NCBI GenBank assembly: GCA_022826515.1
Contig: JAJDUT010000041.1
Coordinates: 1 to 64,000, forward strand
Direction: 5' to 3'
DNA from: Candidatus Latescibacterota bacterium
GTDB lineage: Bacteria > Latescibacterota > UBA2968 > UBA8231
Length of the DNA: 64,000 bases
Below the pieces are notes generated by a model, which ran no database searches, was not told the origin of the DNA, and was given only the letters and a program-made list of their open reading frames with translations. Shown piece after piece: positions 52,976 through 62,596 of this stretch. The number at the start of each line of letters is the position of its first letter. Position 1 is the first letter of the stretch. The position numbers and the translations under genes were made by a program.

Positions 52976-55900
52976 TCAAGACCCGGTAACCGGCGCGACC
53001 TCGGCGGGTTTCTCCACAACCAACCGACCCCAAAACTCTTGGACTCCCACCAGCAGGCGCATTCCTATCGGGACGCCGAGCAAAATGATGAAGGTGGCAA
53101 ACAGGATGCCAAAGCCCAGACTGACGGCCATTGGGATCAAAAACTGCGCTTGGAGGCTCTTTTCGAGGATCATCGGCAGCAGGCCAAAAAAGGTCGTCAG
53201 CGAGGTCAGCAGGATCGGGCGGAAGCGCGCGGCCCCGGCTGAGACTAGGGCTTCCTCGTGCGACGACCCCTCGCGCCGCATCTGGTTGTAGAAGGTCAAC
53301 AGCACTAGCGAATCGTTGACCACCACGCCCGACAGCGCGACGATGCCAAACAGGCTCAAAAGCGCCAAGTCTATTCCCATCAGCAGATGCCCCCAAACCG
53401 CGCCAATGATGCCAAAGGGAATTGCGCTCATGACGACAAGGGGCTGAGTGTACGATTTGAATGGCACGGCCAGCAGCACGTAGATAGCGGCCAGCGCGAT
53501 GACGAAATTGAACAGCAGGCTCTGTAGCGAATCATTCCGCTCCTTCTGCTCGCCACCGAAGCTGTAACGCAGACCGGGATAGTCCTGGACCAGCGTAGGC
53601 AAGAAAAACGCTTCAAGATCGCGGTTGATTTCGTCGGCATTGGCAATTTGGTCATCTACCGAGGCACTCACCCGCACGACGCGCTGGCCGTCGGTGCGCT
53701 GGATAGAGGCATAGGCGTGGCCGATGGTGACGGTGGCGACCTCGGCAAAGGGCACCTCGGCACCCGATGGCGTGCGTACTCGCATCGAGCGCACGTCGCC
53801 TAAGTTGCGGCGCTCATCTTTGGGGTAGCGCACCATCACCCGCACGTCGTCCGAGCCGCGTGGAAATCTCAGCGCTTGGTCGCCGTAGAAGCCCTGGCGC
53901 ACTTGGCGGGCTAGATCGGCGAGCGTCAGGCCGAGGGTGCGGGCTTGGGGCTTGAGCTGGAGTTTCATCTCCAGCTTGCCCTCCTGAAAGCTGTCTTGGA
54001 TATCGCCGGTGCCGGCGTACTCGGCGATTTTGCCCTTGAGGCGATCGACGGCCAACAAGAGCTGGTCGAAATTGTCCGAGGCCAGCTCAACCTCGATGGG
54101 ATTGCCAGCGGAAAACAGCGACGAGGAAAAAATAATGGATTCGGGGCCGGGTACCTCACCAACCAGTTGGCGCAGCCGCGCCTCGATCTCCGCGCTGTCG
54201 AGATCGCGCTCCTCGGAAGGTAACAGTTCGATGGTAACTTCGGCTAGATGCCCCTGGCCGCCAGCACTTGGGGTGCTTGCAAAGGAAGAACGCCGAGCCG
54301 AGGGTTGGTCGCCGATGTAAGTGAAAAAATTGCGGTAGATTGAATCCCCGCCCTCGCGCTCGGCGTCGATCTGGTCGCGCAGGACGATGGCCTTTTCTTC
54401 GATATGTCGCACGACCTTGGCGGTTTGGGTCGCCGTGGTACTCTGGGGCATGTTGACCGATATCGTCACCCAATCGGCCCCGATCTCGGGCATAAACACG
54501 AACTTGATATGACCGCCAGCGACCAGCCCGCCGGTACACAGCATGAGCGATAAGGCCAAGGCGGTACTAGAAATCGGATGGGCCAACGCCAAGCGCAGCG
54601 TGGGTTTATAGGCGTTGCGGATGACGTACTGGAGGCCGCGGTCAAAGACGACGACGCCCCGGGCGTGCCAATCGAGGGGGCGGATGAAAATTCGGCGAAA
54701 CAAGCGGCTGATTGGCCCGTCCCCTTTAGAAGACAGGTGCGCCGGCAGAATGAACAGGCTCTCAATCAGCGACAGCAGCAGCACGGAGATGACGATCACC
54801 GGGATGACCGACATGAACTTACCCATCATGCCCTCGACGAAAAACAGCGGCATAAAGGCCGCAATCGAGGTCATAATCGAAAACACGACCGGCGTGCCCA
54901 CTTCGAGCGCCCCGTCAATGGCGGCGCGGCCAAAGGATTTTCCCTTTATGCGGTGGGAAAAGATGTTTTCGCCGACGATGATCGCGTCATCGACGACGAT
55001 GCCCAAGGCCACGATAAAGGCAAATAGCGAAAGCATGTTGATCGAGGCGTCAAAAGGCTGCATCAACACGAAGGCCCCCAAAAAGCTGATGGGGATGCCC
55101 ATCATCACCCAGAAGGCCAAGCGCAGGTCGAGGAAGAAGCTCAGACAGATGAAGACCAGCACCAGCCCGAGTTGGGCGTTGCGGATCAGCAAATCGATGC
55201 GGCTGCGCAGGATGCGCGCGTCGTCGCGCACGTAGCCAATATCGATCCCCGCCGGCAGGGTTGAGCGTTTGTCCTCGACGTACTGGTGGACATAATCGGA
55301 GATATCGAGGGCGTTCTGGTCGCCAATGCGATAGACCTGCACCACGGCCGCGGGCTGGCCGTTGAAGCGCGAGACGAGATCGGTATCCTCAAAGCCATCG
55401 ACGACCGTGGCCACGTCTTTGAGCTTGAGGGCCGTGCCGTCGGGACGGGTGAGCACGACGACCTCTTCGTATTCGCGCCCCACGCGCATCAGCCCCTGCG
55501 TGCGGAGCAAGATCGCGCCATCCTCGCTCTCGACGCTGCCGGCGGGCAGGTCAATGCTCGTGCGGCGGACCGCATCGGCAACCTGCGCGAAGGTCAGGCC
55601 GTAGCGCCGCAGGGCCTCTTCGGAGACTTCGATGGCAATTTCATCGACGCGCACGCCCTTGAGCTCGACCTGCGAAATGACGCCGCTGCTGCGCAGGTCG
55701 TCGCGCACTCGTTCGGCCGCGACTTTGAGGGCTTTTTCCTCGACATCGCCGTAGAGCACCACGTCGATGGCTTGATTGCGGCGGGTTAGCTCCTTGATAA
55801 CCGGCTCTTCGACCTCAGTCGGAAAGGTGTCGATGCGGTCGATTTCGTTTTTGATGTCGTCGAGGAGTTTGTCCATGTCGGCACCGCGCTCTAGCTCGAC

Positions 55901-56179
55901 GCTGACTGAACCCATACCCTCAGCAGCCGTAGAGCGCACGCGGCGCACCCCCTCTAGGCCGCGCACCCGTTCCTCAATGCGCTTGCAGACAGCGTCTTCG
56001 ACCTCGGCCGGTGTCGCGCCCAAGTAGGGCACCTGGATTTGCACCTGATCGAGCGACATCTCGGGGAAGGTTTCTTTTTTGGTCTGCATCATGGCAAACA
56101 GACCGCTCAACATGATGAAGCCCATCAGCAGATTGGCGGCGACGTGATTCTTCGCCATCCAAGATACAGGCGCTTTCAC
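52976..56179 (-). CDS. RND-family efflux permease (AcrB/MexB-like)
   Basis: A 1,067-residue inner-membrane proton antiporter, GTG start. It has an N-terminal TM1, the porter-domain opening 'VQIQVPYLGATPAEVEDAV', TM helices with 'VALGIVVDDAIIVGENIF' (the proton-relay Asp pair), and the second-half repeat 'LFGIVALSGVVVNDSLVLLT'. Length and order are typical. Start overlaps the adaptor's stop (GTGA). Substrate unknown. Confidence 0.94.
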   Translation of the reverse strand: MKAPVSWMAKNHVAANLLMGFIMLSGLFAMMQTKKETFPEMSLDQVQIQVPYLGATPAEVEDAVCKRIEERVRGLEGVRRVRSTAAEGMGSVSVELERGADMDKLLDDIKNEIDRIDTFPTEVEEPVIKELTRRNQAIDVVLYGDVEEKALKVAAERVRDDLRSSGVISQVELKGVRVDEIAIEVSEEALRRYGLTFAQVADAVRRTSIDLPAGSVESEDGAILLRTQGLMRVGREYEEVVVLTRPDGTALKLKDVATVVDGFEDTDLVSRFNGQPAAVVQVYRIGDQNALDISDYVHQYVEDKRSTLPAGIDIGYVRDDARILRSRIDLLIRNAQLGLVLVFICLSFFLDLRLAFWVMMGIPISFLGAFVLMQPFDASINMLSLFAFIVALGIVVDDAIIVGENIFSHRIKGKSFGRAAIDGALEVGTPVVFSIMTSIAAFMPLFFVEGMMGKFMSVIPVIVISVLLLSLIESLFILPAHLSSKGDGPISRLFRRIFIRPLDWHARGVVVFDRGLQYVIRNAYKPTLRLALAHPISSTALALSLMLCTGGLVAGGHIKFVFMPEIGADWVTISVNMPQSTTATQTAKVVRHIEEKAIVLRDQIDAEREGGDSIYRNFFTYIGDQPSARRSSFASTPSAGGQGHLAEVTIELLPSEERDLDSAEIEARLRQLVGEVPGPESIIFSSSLFSAGNPIEVELASDNFDQLLLAVDRLKGKIAEYAGTGDIQDSFQEGKLEMKLQLKPQARTLGLTLADLARQVRQGFYGDQALRFPRGSDDVRVMVRYPKDERRNLGDVRSMRVRTPSGAEVPFAEVATVTIGHAYASIQRTDGQRVVRVSASVDDQIANADEINRDLEAFFLPTLVQDYPGLRYSFGGEQKERNDSLQSLLFNFVIALAAIYVLLAVPFKSYTQPLVVMSAIPFGIIGAVWGHLLMGIDLALLSLFGIVALSGVVVNDSLVLLTFYNQMRREGSSHEEALVSAGAARFRPILLTSLTTFFGLLPMILEKSLQAQFLIPMAVSLGFGILFATFIILLGVPIGMRLLVGVQEFWGRLVVEKPAEVAPVTGS

Positions 56180-57423
56180 AGTTGACCTCCTGCGTTGCCG
56201 TCCGCGAGACGCACCTGCATCCCATCGGTAACGCCGCTGAGCTGCGAGACGATGATCCGCTCTTCCGGAGGCATGTCGATATAAGCGAGCACTTCATCCT
56301 CAAGGGAGCGCACCACTTGCACTGGGCGGATGCTGAGGACGCCGTCGCGGCCCACCGTCCACACGCGGTCGCCCTGGCGCAAAGCCACGCGGGGCAGGAC
56401 GCGGACGCCATCGACCATGCGGCCGGCGATGGCCACCTCGACGAACATCCCCACCGTCAGCGGCGGGATCCCGTCGGCAATGCCGCCGTAGGGCGCTTCG
56501 ACTTCTACTACTAAGCGGACCATACGGCTCTGCGGGTCGAGCTCACCTTCGGTGCGAACTACGCGCCCGCTCCACTGGTGGCGGCGACCGGCAAAAGCGC
56601 CGCTGATTTCGGCGCTAGCCCCCTCTCGGCTAAAAGCAAAAGCGCGGGAGCCGCCCTCGGCGTTGAGATCATAAATGGCCCCGGCGTTAGCAGTACTGGC
56701 CTCAGCGACGTCGATGGGCAACGGCAAGGTGAACCACCCGAGGTCTTCGTCGGGGACGGGGACGACGATCTCGGCCTTTTCGATGCTGTATAGTTGGGCG
56801 ATGGATTGGCCGACGTTGAGGTGCTGGCCGACATCGACGCGGGCGGTGCGCACCCGGCCGACAAACGGCGCGTACACATTGGTGCGGTCAAGGCGCAGCC
56901 GCGCTTCGGCGAGCCGCGCTTCCGCTCCTTGGAGACTGGCTTCGGCCGCGCGTAGCTGGGGTTTGCGCAGCACCAAGTCGGTGGGGGCTTCTTCGGCGTG
57001 GAGCCGCTCCCACTCCTCCTCGGCGATGGCGGCTTCCTCCCGAGCCAAGTCGAGTTGGTAGCGCGCCTGCGCCACTTGGACCTCGGCCTGTTGGACGACG
57101 AGTTCGTAATCGCGTGGATCAATCCGAAACAGCAGCGCGCCCTTGGCAAAGGTCCCGCCAGGCTTGAAATCGGCGTCCTTCCACACCACAATACCCGACA
57201 CCTGCGGCACGAGGTCAATCTGGGCGTCGGGGCGCACTGTACCCTGCCCCTCAACCACGACTTGGACCTGTTGCAGCGGGGCAGCGACGGCTTCGACGAG
57301 CGGACCGGCATAGGAGCGGGAGACGCGCTGGGGCGGCTCCCGCATGGAGGCCAGCAGTCGGAAGGCCCCAAAGCCGAGGGCGAGAATGAGAATCGGCAAA
57401 ACTATTTTGAAGACGCGTATCAT
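56176..57423 (-). CDS. RND efflux periplasmic adaptor (membrane fusion protein)
   Basis: A 415-residue adaptor: an N-terminal membrane anchor ('VLPILILALGFGAFRLLAS'), lipoyl halves, an alpha-hairpin ('QVAQARYQLDLAREEAAIAEEEWERL', in part 'ARYQLDLAREEAAIAEE'), and a beta-barrel. It links the pump to the TolC-like channel. Overlaps both neighbours by four bases (ATGA/GTGA). Confidence 0.93.
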   Translation of the reverse strand: MIRVFKIVLPILILALGFGAFRLLASMREPPQRVSRSYAGPLVEAVAAPLQQVQVVVEGQGTVRPDAQIDLVPQVSGIVVWKDADFKPGGTFAKGALLFRIDPRDYELVVQQAEVQVAQARYQLDLAREEAAIAEEEWERLHAEEAPTDLVLRKPQLRAAEASLQGAEARLAEARLRLDRTNVYAPFVGRVRTARVDVGQHLNVGQSIAQLYSIEKAEIVVPVPDEDLGWFTLPLPIDVAEASTANAGAIYDLNAEGGSRAFAFSREGASAEISGAFAGRRHQWSGRVVRTEGELDPQSRMVRLVVEVEAPYGGIADGIPPLTVGMFVEVAIAGRMVDGVRVLPRVALRQGDRVWTVGRDGVLSIRPVQVVRSLEDEVLAYIDMPPEERIIVSQLSGVTDGMQVRLADGNAGGQL

Positions 57424-58862
57424 TGAGGAATCTCCGCGTGCGGCTCGACTGAGCTCGCCGAAGTCTGAGAGGCAAGGGTAAAGCCGCCGCCAAGGGCTAG
57501 GTGCAAGTCAATGCGCGTATCGAGGCGCTGGCGACGGACAGCGAGCAGGCGGCTCTCGGCGTCAAAGGCCCGGCGCTGCGACTCTAGCAGGGCGATGAGA
57601 TCGGCGAGCCCTCTAGCGTAGCGATCTTCAGCTAGGGCGCGCGCCGCGACGGCTTCTTCCGCAGCCGTGGTTAGTGCTCGTTCTTGGTCGGCGAGCAAGC
57701 CTTCGGCGTTCAGTGCCGCCTCCACCTCGCCGTATGCTCTAAGGGCACTTTGCGCGTAGGTAAAGAGAGCTTGCTCGGCTGCGGAAGCGGCCTGATCGAC
57801 GCCAGCGCGCAGGCGACCCCCTTGCAGCAGTGGCTGCGCGATATTGCCCACGAGATTCCACACCGAAAAATCGCCGTCGAGCAAGTCGCTCAATGCGCTC
57901 GACGAGCGGCCCGTAGAGGCCGTCAGGCTGATGCGGGGCAACAGGGCGCGCCGGGCTTGGGCCAACCGACGGTCGGCCGCGGCGAGGCGGCGTTCAGCGG
58001 CCACGAGGTCGGGCCGTCGGCTCACGAGTTGGGCGGGCAAGCCGGCTGGAACTGGGCCGCCGACCGCCGGCAACTCTTCCCCGACCTCGATCCGGGCGCT
58101 GGGATAGCGGCCCAAGATCAATTCGAGCTGGCGCAGGGCAGCGTCCCGTTGCTGGCGGCGTTGGGCGAGGGTCGCTTCGGCCGCGGCCAAGCTCGACCGG
58201 CCCAAACGCACGTCGAGCGACGAGCGCAAGCCGCGGCGATAGCGATCCTCTATCTGCTCGGCGGAGAGCCGGTAATTTGCAACGGTCGCGCGCGCCAACT
58301 CGACTTGGTGCCCCGCTTCGACCGCGGCGAAATAGGCCCGCGCTGTCTGCGCTGCCAGCGAGAGGTGCGCCGCGCGGAAATCAGCGGCCGCGGCGTCGGC
58401 GTCGGCGAGCGCCGCTTGAGCACCAGCGCGCAAGCGACCCCACAGGTCAGCTTCCCAACTCGCAGTCAAATCGACGCCAAAGGACGTGCTCTCGGAGGTC
58501 AAGACCTGATCCGGGTCTCTACCCGGAATGGGCAAGCCGACGAAATTCTGTTTGCGCTTCGAGCCGTTGCCATTGGCACTGAGTTGGGGCCACAGCGGCG
58601 CACCAGCTACCCGGGCTTGGGCTTGCGCTTGGGCCAGCCGCGCACCGGCGATCTTGAGATTGTAGTTGTACTCCAAGGCCAACGCCACCAGACTGTCGAG
58701 GCGCGCAGTCCCCATATCGCGCCACCATTGATCGACAACCGCATCCCCTGAGGCCTCCGCCGTCCATTGGTCCGGCTGAGCCAAATCGAGGGCCGGGTAT
58801 TCGACTTTGGGGGCCGAAGCACAGGCGAGCAGAAACAGCACCGGGAGGCACAACAGCCTCAT
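57420..58862 (-). CDS. TolC-like outer-membrane efflux lipoprotein (NodT family)
   Basis: A 480-residue channel protein. The ATG at 58862 gives a lipoprotein signal ('LLCLPVLFLLACASAP', Cys about residue 14). Two outer-membrane-efflux repeats follow ('YNYNLKIAGARLAQAQ', 'LPAQLVSRRPDLVAAERRLAAAD', in part 'LVSRRPDLVAAERRLAA'). The last residues ('SASSVEPHAEIPQ') are encoded by a palindromic repeat. Start overlaps the stop of the DUF6807 gene; stop overlaps the adaptor's start. Confidence 0.92.
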   Translation of the reverse strand: MRLLCLPVLFLLACASAPKVEYPALDLAQPDQWTAEASGDAVVDQWWRDMGTARLDSLVALALEYNYNLKIAGARLAQAQAQARVAGAPLWPQLSANGNGSKRKQNFVGLPIPGRDPDQVLTSESTSFGVDLTASWEADLWGRLRAGAQAALADADAAAADFRAAHLSLAAQTARAYFAAVEAGHQVELARATVANYRLSAEQIEDRYRRGLRSSLDVRLGRSSLAAAEATLAQRRQQRDAALRQLELILGRYPSARIEVGEELPAVGGPVPAGLPAQLVSRRPDLVAAERRLAAADRRLAQARRALLPRISLTASTGRSSSALSDLLDGDFSVWNLVGNIAQPLLQGGRLRAGVDQAASAAEQALFTYAQSALRAYGEVEAALNAEGLLADQERALTTAAEEAVAARALAEDRYARGLADLIALLESQRRAFDAESRLLAVRRQRLDTRIDLHLALGGGFTLASQTSASSVEPHAEIPQ

Positions 58863-59725
58863 GGCAATTCTCCGGGAGAAGCAGCAAAATCCGCGTACAG
58901 GGATTCTATTTGTGTGGGACCGGGGTCTTGGTCTAGGACGAAGAACGCATGGTGCAGTTCCAAGCACTCGCCAGCCGCCAACTCTAAGTCGCCTTCTATC
59001 AGCAGGCCCGTACCCAGCAAGTTGGCGCGGGTAAACCAAGTGACCGGGTGGCGCGGGTTGCTAGGGTGATCCATGAGCGCGACAAAGCCGCCGCTTTTCC
59101 CGCGCGCCCCCACCCAACGAGCGCGCTGGTGCATGATGTTCGCGTGGCCCTGGCGTCCCTCGCTGCAATAGTGGTCGGCCTCGGCAAAGGAAGGCCCCAT
59201 GCGCAACACCAGCCCCGAGTAGCGCGCCGCCCGCGAGGCCCCCATCACCAGCCGGTCGCCGGCTGGCTCAATGCGCGTGGATATCCGCAAGCAGTAGCCG
59301 CCCTCAGTGCTGTAAAAGCCAAAAGAGCGCGACTCCCGCGCCACGAGCTGATCGCGGCCGTCGAGCCAAGAAAGCGACTCAGTCACACCGTCCGCTGCCA
59401 AAGCCGTGAAGCCATCGTGCCGCTGCACGCCGTGGCTGTCGGCGACGTGTTCGTACTTCTTTGTTTCCGGCAAATACCAACGCCCGCCCCACAAGTTCGC
59501 ATCGTTGACGTGGACCCAGCCGAAGAACAGCCCCGTGTGCCAAGCGTGGTCAGGCGGACGGTACTCGGTCACGAGCTGACCGGAAAGCGTGTACAGCGGC
59601 GCAAAGCAGGGCTTGGGGGATTCGCCGCGAGGCAGTTCCTCGGTAGCGCGGTACAGGGCGAGCAGTTGATCGCCCGCGTGGATTTCAACGCCGAGGGCGT
59701 TTTCTCGCAATTCAAAAGCACACAT
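58859..59725 (-). CDS. DUF6807/PmoA-like family protein
   Basis: A 288-residue protein, ATG 59725 with GGAG eight bases upstream. The family pattern 'KPCFAPLYTLSGQLVTEYRP' followed by 'DHAWHTGLFFGWVHVNDANLW' (in part 'DHAWHTGLFFGWVHVND') matches proteins annotated as 'methane oxygenase PmoA' or DUF6807, which are unrelated to true particulate methane monooxygenase. It is probably a carbohydrate-linked beta-rich protein. Its TGA overlaps the tolC-like ATG. Confidence 0.85.
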   Translation of the reverse strand: MCAFELRENALGVEIHAGDQLLALYRATEELPRGESPKPCFAPLYTLSGQLVTEYRPPDHAWHTGLFFGWVHVNDANLWGGRWYLPETKKYEHVADSHGVQRHDGFTALAADGVTESLSWLDGRDQLVARESRSFGFYSTEGGYCLRISTRIEPAGDRLVMGASRAARYSGLVLRMGPSFAEADHYCSEGRQGHANIMHQRARWVGARGKSGGFVALMDHPSNPRHPVTWFTRANLLGTGLLIEGDLELAAGECLELHHAFFVLDQDPGPTQIESLYADFAASPGELP

Positions 59726-59820
59726 AGTTATTTCTCCAATTCTCGCATTAGACAACCCCGAGCGGCGATTCATTCCCTTTCGGGTTCAAAGGCGCACGTA
59801 GCTATTTCTCCAATTCTCGC
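59711..59820. repeat. 36-bp direct repeat of the DUF6807 leader and start
   Basis: 59711-59746 and 59785-59820 match at 32 of 36 positions (all differences are transitions). Copy 1 holds the ribosome site and ATG-TGT-GCT-TTT-GAA start of the DUF6807 gene. Copy 2 encodes the last residues and stop of the upstream epimerase and has ACG in place of ATG. Confidence 0.85.
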
Positions 59821-60737
59821 TTGAACCACGCAATCGTTCGGCCCAGCCCTTCGTCCGGTCCCACGCAAGGCGTCCAGCCGAGCAGGGAGCGGGCCTTGGC
59901 AATGTCGGGCAGGCGCACCCGAGGGTCGTCCTGCGGCAGCTCGCCGAAGGCGATGCGGCTCTTGGATCCCGTCATGGCGATGATCTTGTGGGCCAAGTCC
60001 AGCATGGTGATTTCACTGGGGTTGCCGAGGTTTACTGGGGTCGTCACGTCGGACAGCATGAGCTTGTGGAGGCCGGCGATCAAGTCGCTGTAATGGCAGA
60101 TGCTGCGCGTTTGCTGGCCGTCGCCATAGACGGTCAGATCGTCGCCCCTGAGGGCTTGGATGATAAAGTTGGGCACGGCACGGCCGTCGTCTTGGCGCAT
60201 GCGCTCACCGTACGTATTGAATATACGCGCAATGCGCACGTCCGTGCCGTGCATGCGGTGGTACGCCATAGTCATGGCCTCGGCAAAGCGCTTGGCCTCG
60301 TCGTACACGCCGCGGATGCCAATGGGGTTGACGTTGCCGAGGTACTCCTCGGACTGGGGATGCACTAAGGGATCGCCATAGACTTCCGACGTGGAGGCCA
60401 GTAGGAATTTGGCCTGCTTGGCCACGGCCAATCCCAAGGTCTTGTGCGTGCCCAACGCGCCGACCTTGAGGATGTTGATGCCCAATCGCTCGAAGTCGGC
60501 CGGGCTAGCGGGGCTGGCGAGGTGCAGGATAAAGTCGAGCGGACCATCTACGTGGATGTAGTTGGTGACATCGTATTGAATAAGCTGGAATCGCGAGTGG
60601 CCAAGCAGATGGGCAATATTCTCGGGCCGGCCCGTGAGAAAGTTGTCCATGCAGATGATTTCGCAGCCTTTTTCCAGCAGTAGATCGCTCAGATGCGACC
60701 CCAAGAAACCCGCGCCGCCGGTAATCAGCACACGCAT
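59802..60737 (-). CDS. NAD-dependent sugar-nucleotide epimerase/decarboxylase, UDP-glucuronate decarboxylase-like
   Basis: A 311-residue extended SDR. NAD-binding 'GGAGFLG' is at 7-13, Ser/Thr near 115-117, and catalytic Y145-x3-K149 ('YDEAK'). '[18 protein letters not shown]' and '[16 protein letters not shown]' match UDP-xylose synthases. It likely makes UDP-xylose for envelope glycans. The start at 60737 gives the canonical '[13 protein letters not shown]'. The 220-base gap upstream contains a REP-like palindrome and the vapB promoter. Confidence 0.9.
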   Translation of the reverse strand: MRVLITGGAGFLGSHLSDLLLEKGCEIICMDNFLTGRPENIAHLLGHSRFQLIQYDVTNYIHVDGPLDFILHLASPASPADFERLGINILKVGALGTHKTLGLAVAKQAKFLLASTSEVYGDPLVHPQSEEYLGNVNPIGIRGVYDEAKRFAEAMTMAYHRMHGTDVRIARIFNTYGERMRQDDGRAVPNFIIQALRGDDLTVYGDGQQTRSICHYSDLIAGLHKLMLSDVTTPVNLGNPSEITMLDLAHKIIAMTGSKSRIAFGELPQDDPRVRLPDIAKARSLLGWTPCVGPDEGLGRTIAWFKRELEK

Positions 60738-60909
60738 CGTGTAGGCTCCTTCTTCGACAAGCTCAGATACCTTTCTCTGCTGGTGGTCCGGCAATCCGCC
60801 GCTCGCCCTACTCCTGAGTTAAACGGCACAAGAATGTATTGCCGTCCTAAGGAACTTTCAACCTCGACTCGGGGACGCCGACCTTAGAATGCTGGAAGAC
60901 TAGTGCATT

Positions 60910-60943
60910 TTGAACTATATTTCTGATTTATTATGAATCATAA
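60910..60943 (+). promoter_or_regulatory. vapBC promoter with overlapping inverted repeat
   Basis: TTGAAC (60910-60915), a 16-base spacer and TATGAA (60932-60937). The -10 lies inside the symmetric TTATGA-a-TCATAA (60931-60943), a likely VapB operator. GAGG precedes the ATG at 60959. Confidence 0.5.
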
Positions 60944-60958
60944 ATATGAGGTAAAAAC

Positions 60959-61198
60959 ATGAAATCTCTGACTATCCACATGGACGATGCCTTGGCCCAA
61001 CTCATACGCAAGAAAGCCGCCGCCGAGGGAAAAAGTCTAAACAAGACTATAAACGGTGTGCTGAAGGAGGCCTTGGGCCTACAACCGACGAATCATCGCG
61101 CTGACTTTTTGGATCAATGCGGCGTGTGGAGCACCGAGGAACGGACTGAATTCGACGCCTTGACTCGCCGCCAAGTAGATCCTGAGGACTGGCAGTGA
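60959..61198 (+). CDS. VapB-type antitoxin
   Basis: A 79-residue ribbon-helix-helix-like antitoxin ('SLTIHMDDALAQLIRKKAA', 'GKSLNKTINGVLKEALGL') with a C-terminal toxin-binding tail. Its stop overlaps the vapC GTG (GTGA, 61195-61198). Confidence 0.88.
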   Translation: MKSLTIHMDDALAQLIRKKAAAEGKSLNKTINGVLKEALGLQPTNHRADFLDQCGVWSTEERTEFDALTRRQVDPEDWQ

Positions 61199-61584
61199 AG
61201 GTTCTGTTAGATACCAATGCCTTAAGTGCCCTGTGGAACGGCGACGAGCGCGTACTCGATGCCTTGGGTCAAGCGGAGTGCGTGTTTATGTCTATCATCG
61301 TGCTCGGCGAATTGTTCGCCGGTTTTCGCGGGGGGACGCGGCTGAAAGAGAATCGCGCCCGTCTGGCTGGATTTCTAGCCAAACCCACCGTGCGCACGCT
61401 CGAATTATCTACTGAGACGGCCGAAGTTTACGGTCAGATCAAGGATGCACTGAAGCAAGCCGGTACGCCTATACCTATTAATGATGTCTGGCTATCGGCT
61501 CAGGCTATTGAAACCGGCTCGGTCCTGATCACTTTTGACAACCACTTTGGCAACGTACCAGGGGTCCGCCTATGGGACCCCTAA
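61195..61584 (+). CDS. VapC-type PIN-domain RNase toxin
   Basis: A 129-residue PIN protein with an initiating GTG. Acidic active-site residues: Asp5 ('LLDTNALSALW'), Glu near 42 ('IIVLGELFAGF'), Asp near 101 ('INDVWLSAQA') and Asp near 117 ('LITFDNHF'). Complete and probably functional with VapB. Confidence 0.92.
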   Translation: MKVLLDTNALSALWNGDERVLDALGQAECVFMSIIVLGELFAGFRGGTRLKENRARLAGFLAKPTVRTLELSTETAEVYGQIKDALKQAGTPIPINDVWLSAQAIETGSVLITFDNHFGNVPGVRLWDP

Positions 61585-61621
61585 CCTCTCAGCGTCCTTC
61601 CGAGTTGAGCCTCGGTCGCGC

Positions 61622-62389
61622 CTAACCCTGAGAGGACTCCAGCCCCATCTTCTGGTGCTGGCTCTGTAGGGCCTCTTGGTATCTGCGCCGGCCTTCCTCA
61701 TCGATCTTGCAACTGACGCCTTCAAAGACCATAGCAAAAGCGCGGCGGTGGCGCTGCGACGAGCGATTGGGGTCAGCGCGGTGGATGACTTCGCCGTGGT
61801 GTACTACCGCGTCGCCGGGCTGCAAATGCACCGCGACTTCGTTGGCTTGGTCTTGGGGGCCGTAATCGGCAATGCCCTGCGAAAAACCCAAGACCGCAGT
61901 GCGATTGTGCGGCCGGATGCCCTTGTGATGAGAGCCGGGGCTATAGCGCAGGCAGCCGTTCTCCTCGTCAACCGGATCGAGGGCCAGCCAAATGGAGGCG
62001 ACGTTGGGCGGCTTGAGGTTGAAGTAGAAATTGTCCTGATGCGGCGGCGTGGGGTGTTCGGTCTGCGGCGGCTTGTTGAACCACTCGGGCTGGCTCACCT
62101 GCGCGGCTTCGCCGATGAGGGTCTGGGCTAGATCCCTCCAGCGCGGTTGGTCGCGGTACTCGGCGAAGAAGGCGTCGTAGTCGCCCATGTGCTGTAGTTG
62201 TTTCAGGGTTTCGGGCCGGTCCTTGTCTTGGTAGAAGGCGGCCTGATCGGGCAGGGTCGGCACCACTTCGCGGACGTAGCGGTCAACTTGGGCTGTTAGG
62301 TCTTTGAGTTCGTCGGGGGGCAGGAAGTTGCGCACGAGGACGAAGCCGTCGCGGTCATAATCAGCTTTATAGGAAGTATAGTCGGACAT
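61622..62389 (-). CDS. Phytanoyl-CoA dioxygenase (PhyH) family protein, second gene
   Basis: A 255-residue Fe(II)/2-oxoglutarate dioxygenase. The metal motif is H-x-D in 'TPPHQDNFYFNL', 'GCLRYSPGSHHKGI' is the family turn, and the distal His is in 'HHGEVIHRADPN' with a following Arg. Quite different from the one at 5025. Convergent with vapC. Substrate unknown. Confidence 0.9.
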   Translation of the reverse strand: MSDYTSYKADYDRDGFVLVRNFLPPDELKDLTAQVDRYVREVVPTLPDQAAFYQDKDRPETLKQLQHMGDYDAFFAEYRDQPRWRDLAQTLIGEAAQVSQPEWFNKPPQTEHPTPPHQDNFYFNLKPPNVASIWLALDPVDEENGCLRYSPGSHHKGIRPHNRTAVLGFSQGIADYGPQDQANEVAVHLQPGDAVVHHGEVIHRADPNRSSQRHRRAFAMVFEGVSCKIDEEGRRRYQEALQSQHQKMGLESSQG

Positions 62390-62400
62390 GGTGGCGCTCC

Positions 62401-62425
62401 CTTCGGCTCTGCTCAGGGCAGGCTC
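62401..62425. repeat. REP-like palindrome
   Basis: CTTCGGCTCTGCTCAGGGCAGGC (split: CTTCGGCTCTGCTC / AGGGCAGGC) belongs to the same dispersed repeat group as 46829-46851; it precedes a T-run and lies upstream of the dioxygenase start. Confidence 0.5.
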
Positions 62426-62520
62426 TCAGTTTTTTTGGTCGCTCTGCGAATGGTCATATCAGTTTAACTAACTTCATCAAAAAATGACAGTCAATGCGAT
62501 CTATCCTCGACTTTTTTCAT

Positions 62521-62584
62521 GTCAACTAAAATTTTAGTTGACAAGCCGAGTACTGTCGAGTATACTCAACTAAACTCTTAGTTG
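62521..62584 (+). promoter_or_regulatory. BlaI-type promoter/operator: two palindromes around a near-consensus sigma-70 promoter
   Basis: -35 TTGACA (62538-62543), a 17-base spacer and -10 TATACT (62561-62566). Operator 1 is a perfect 22-bp palindrome, 62521-62542, half-site GTCAACTAAAA, overlapping the -35. Operator 2, 62567-62584, is CAACTAA-n4-TTAGTTG directly after the -10 and runs up to the ribosome site. Both half-sites share CAACTAA, and a small GAGTATACTC palindrome covers the -10. This is the layout expected for repression by the adjacent BlaI-like protein. Confidence 0.85.
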
Positions 62585-62596
62585 AAAGGGCTTGCC

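Noticed and set aside
58859..59725. Particulate methane monooxygenase subunit A
   Set aside because: The name PmoA is used for this DUF6807-like family by annotation pipelines, but there are no membrane helices or pmoB/pmoC neighbours.
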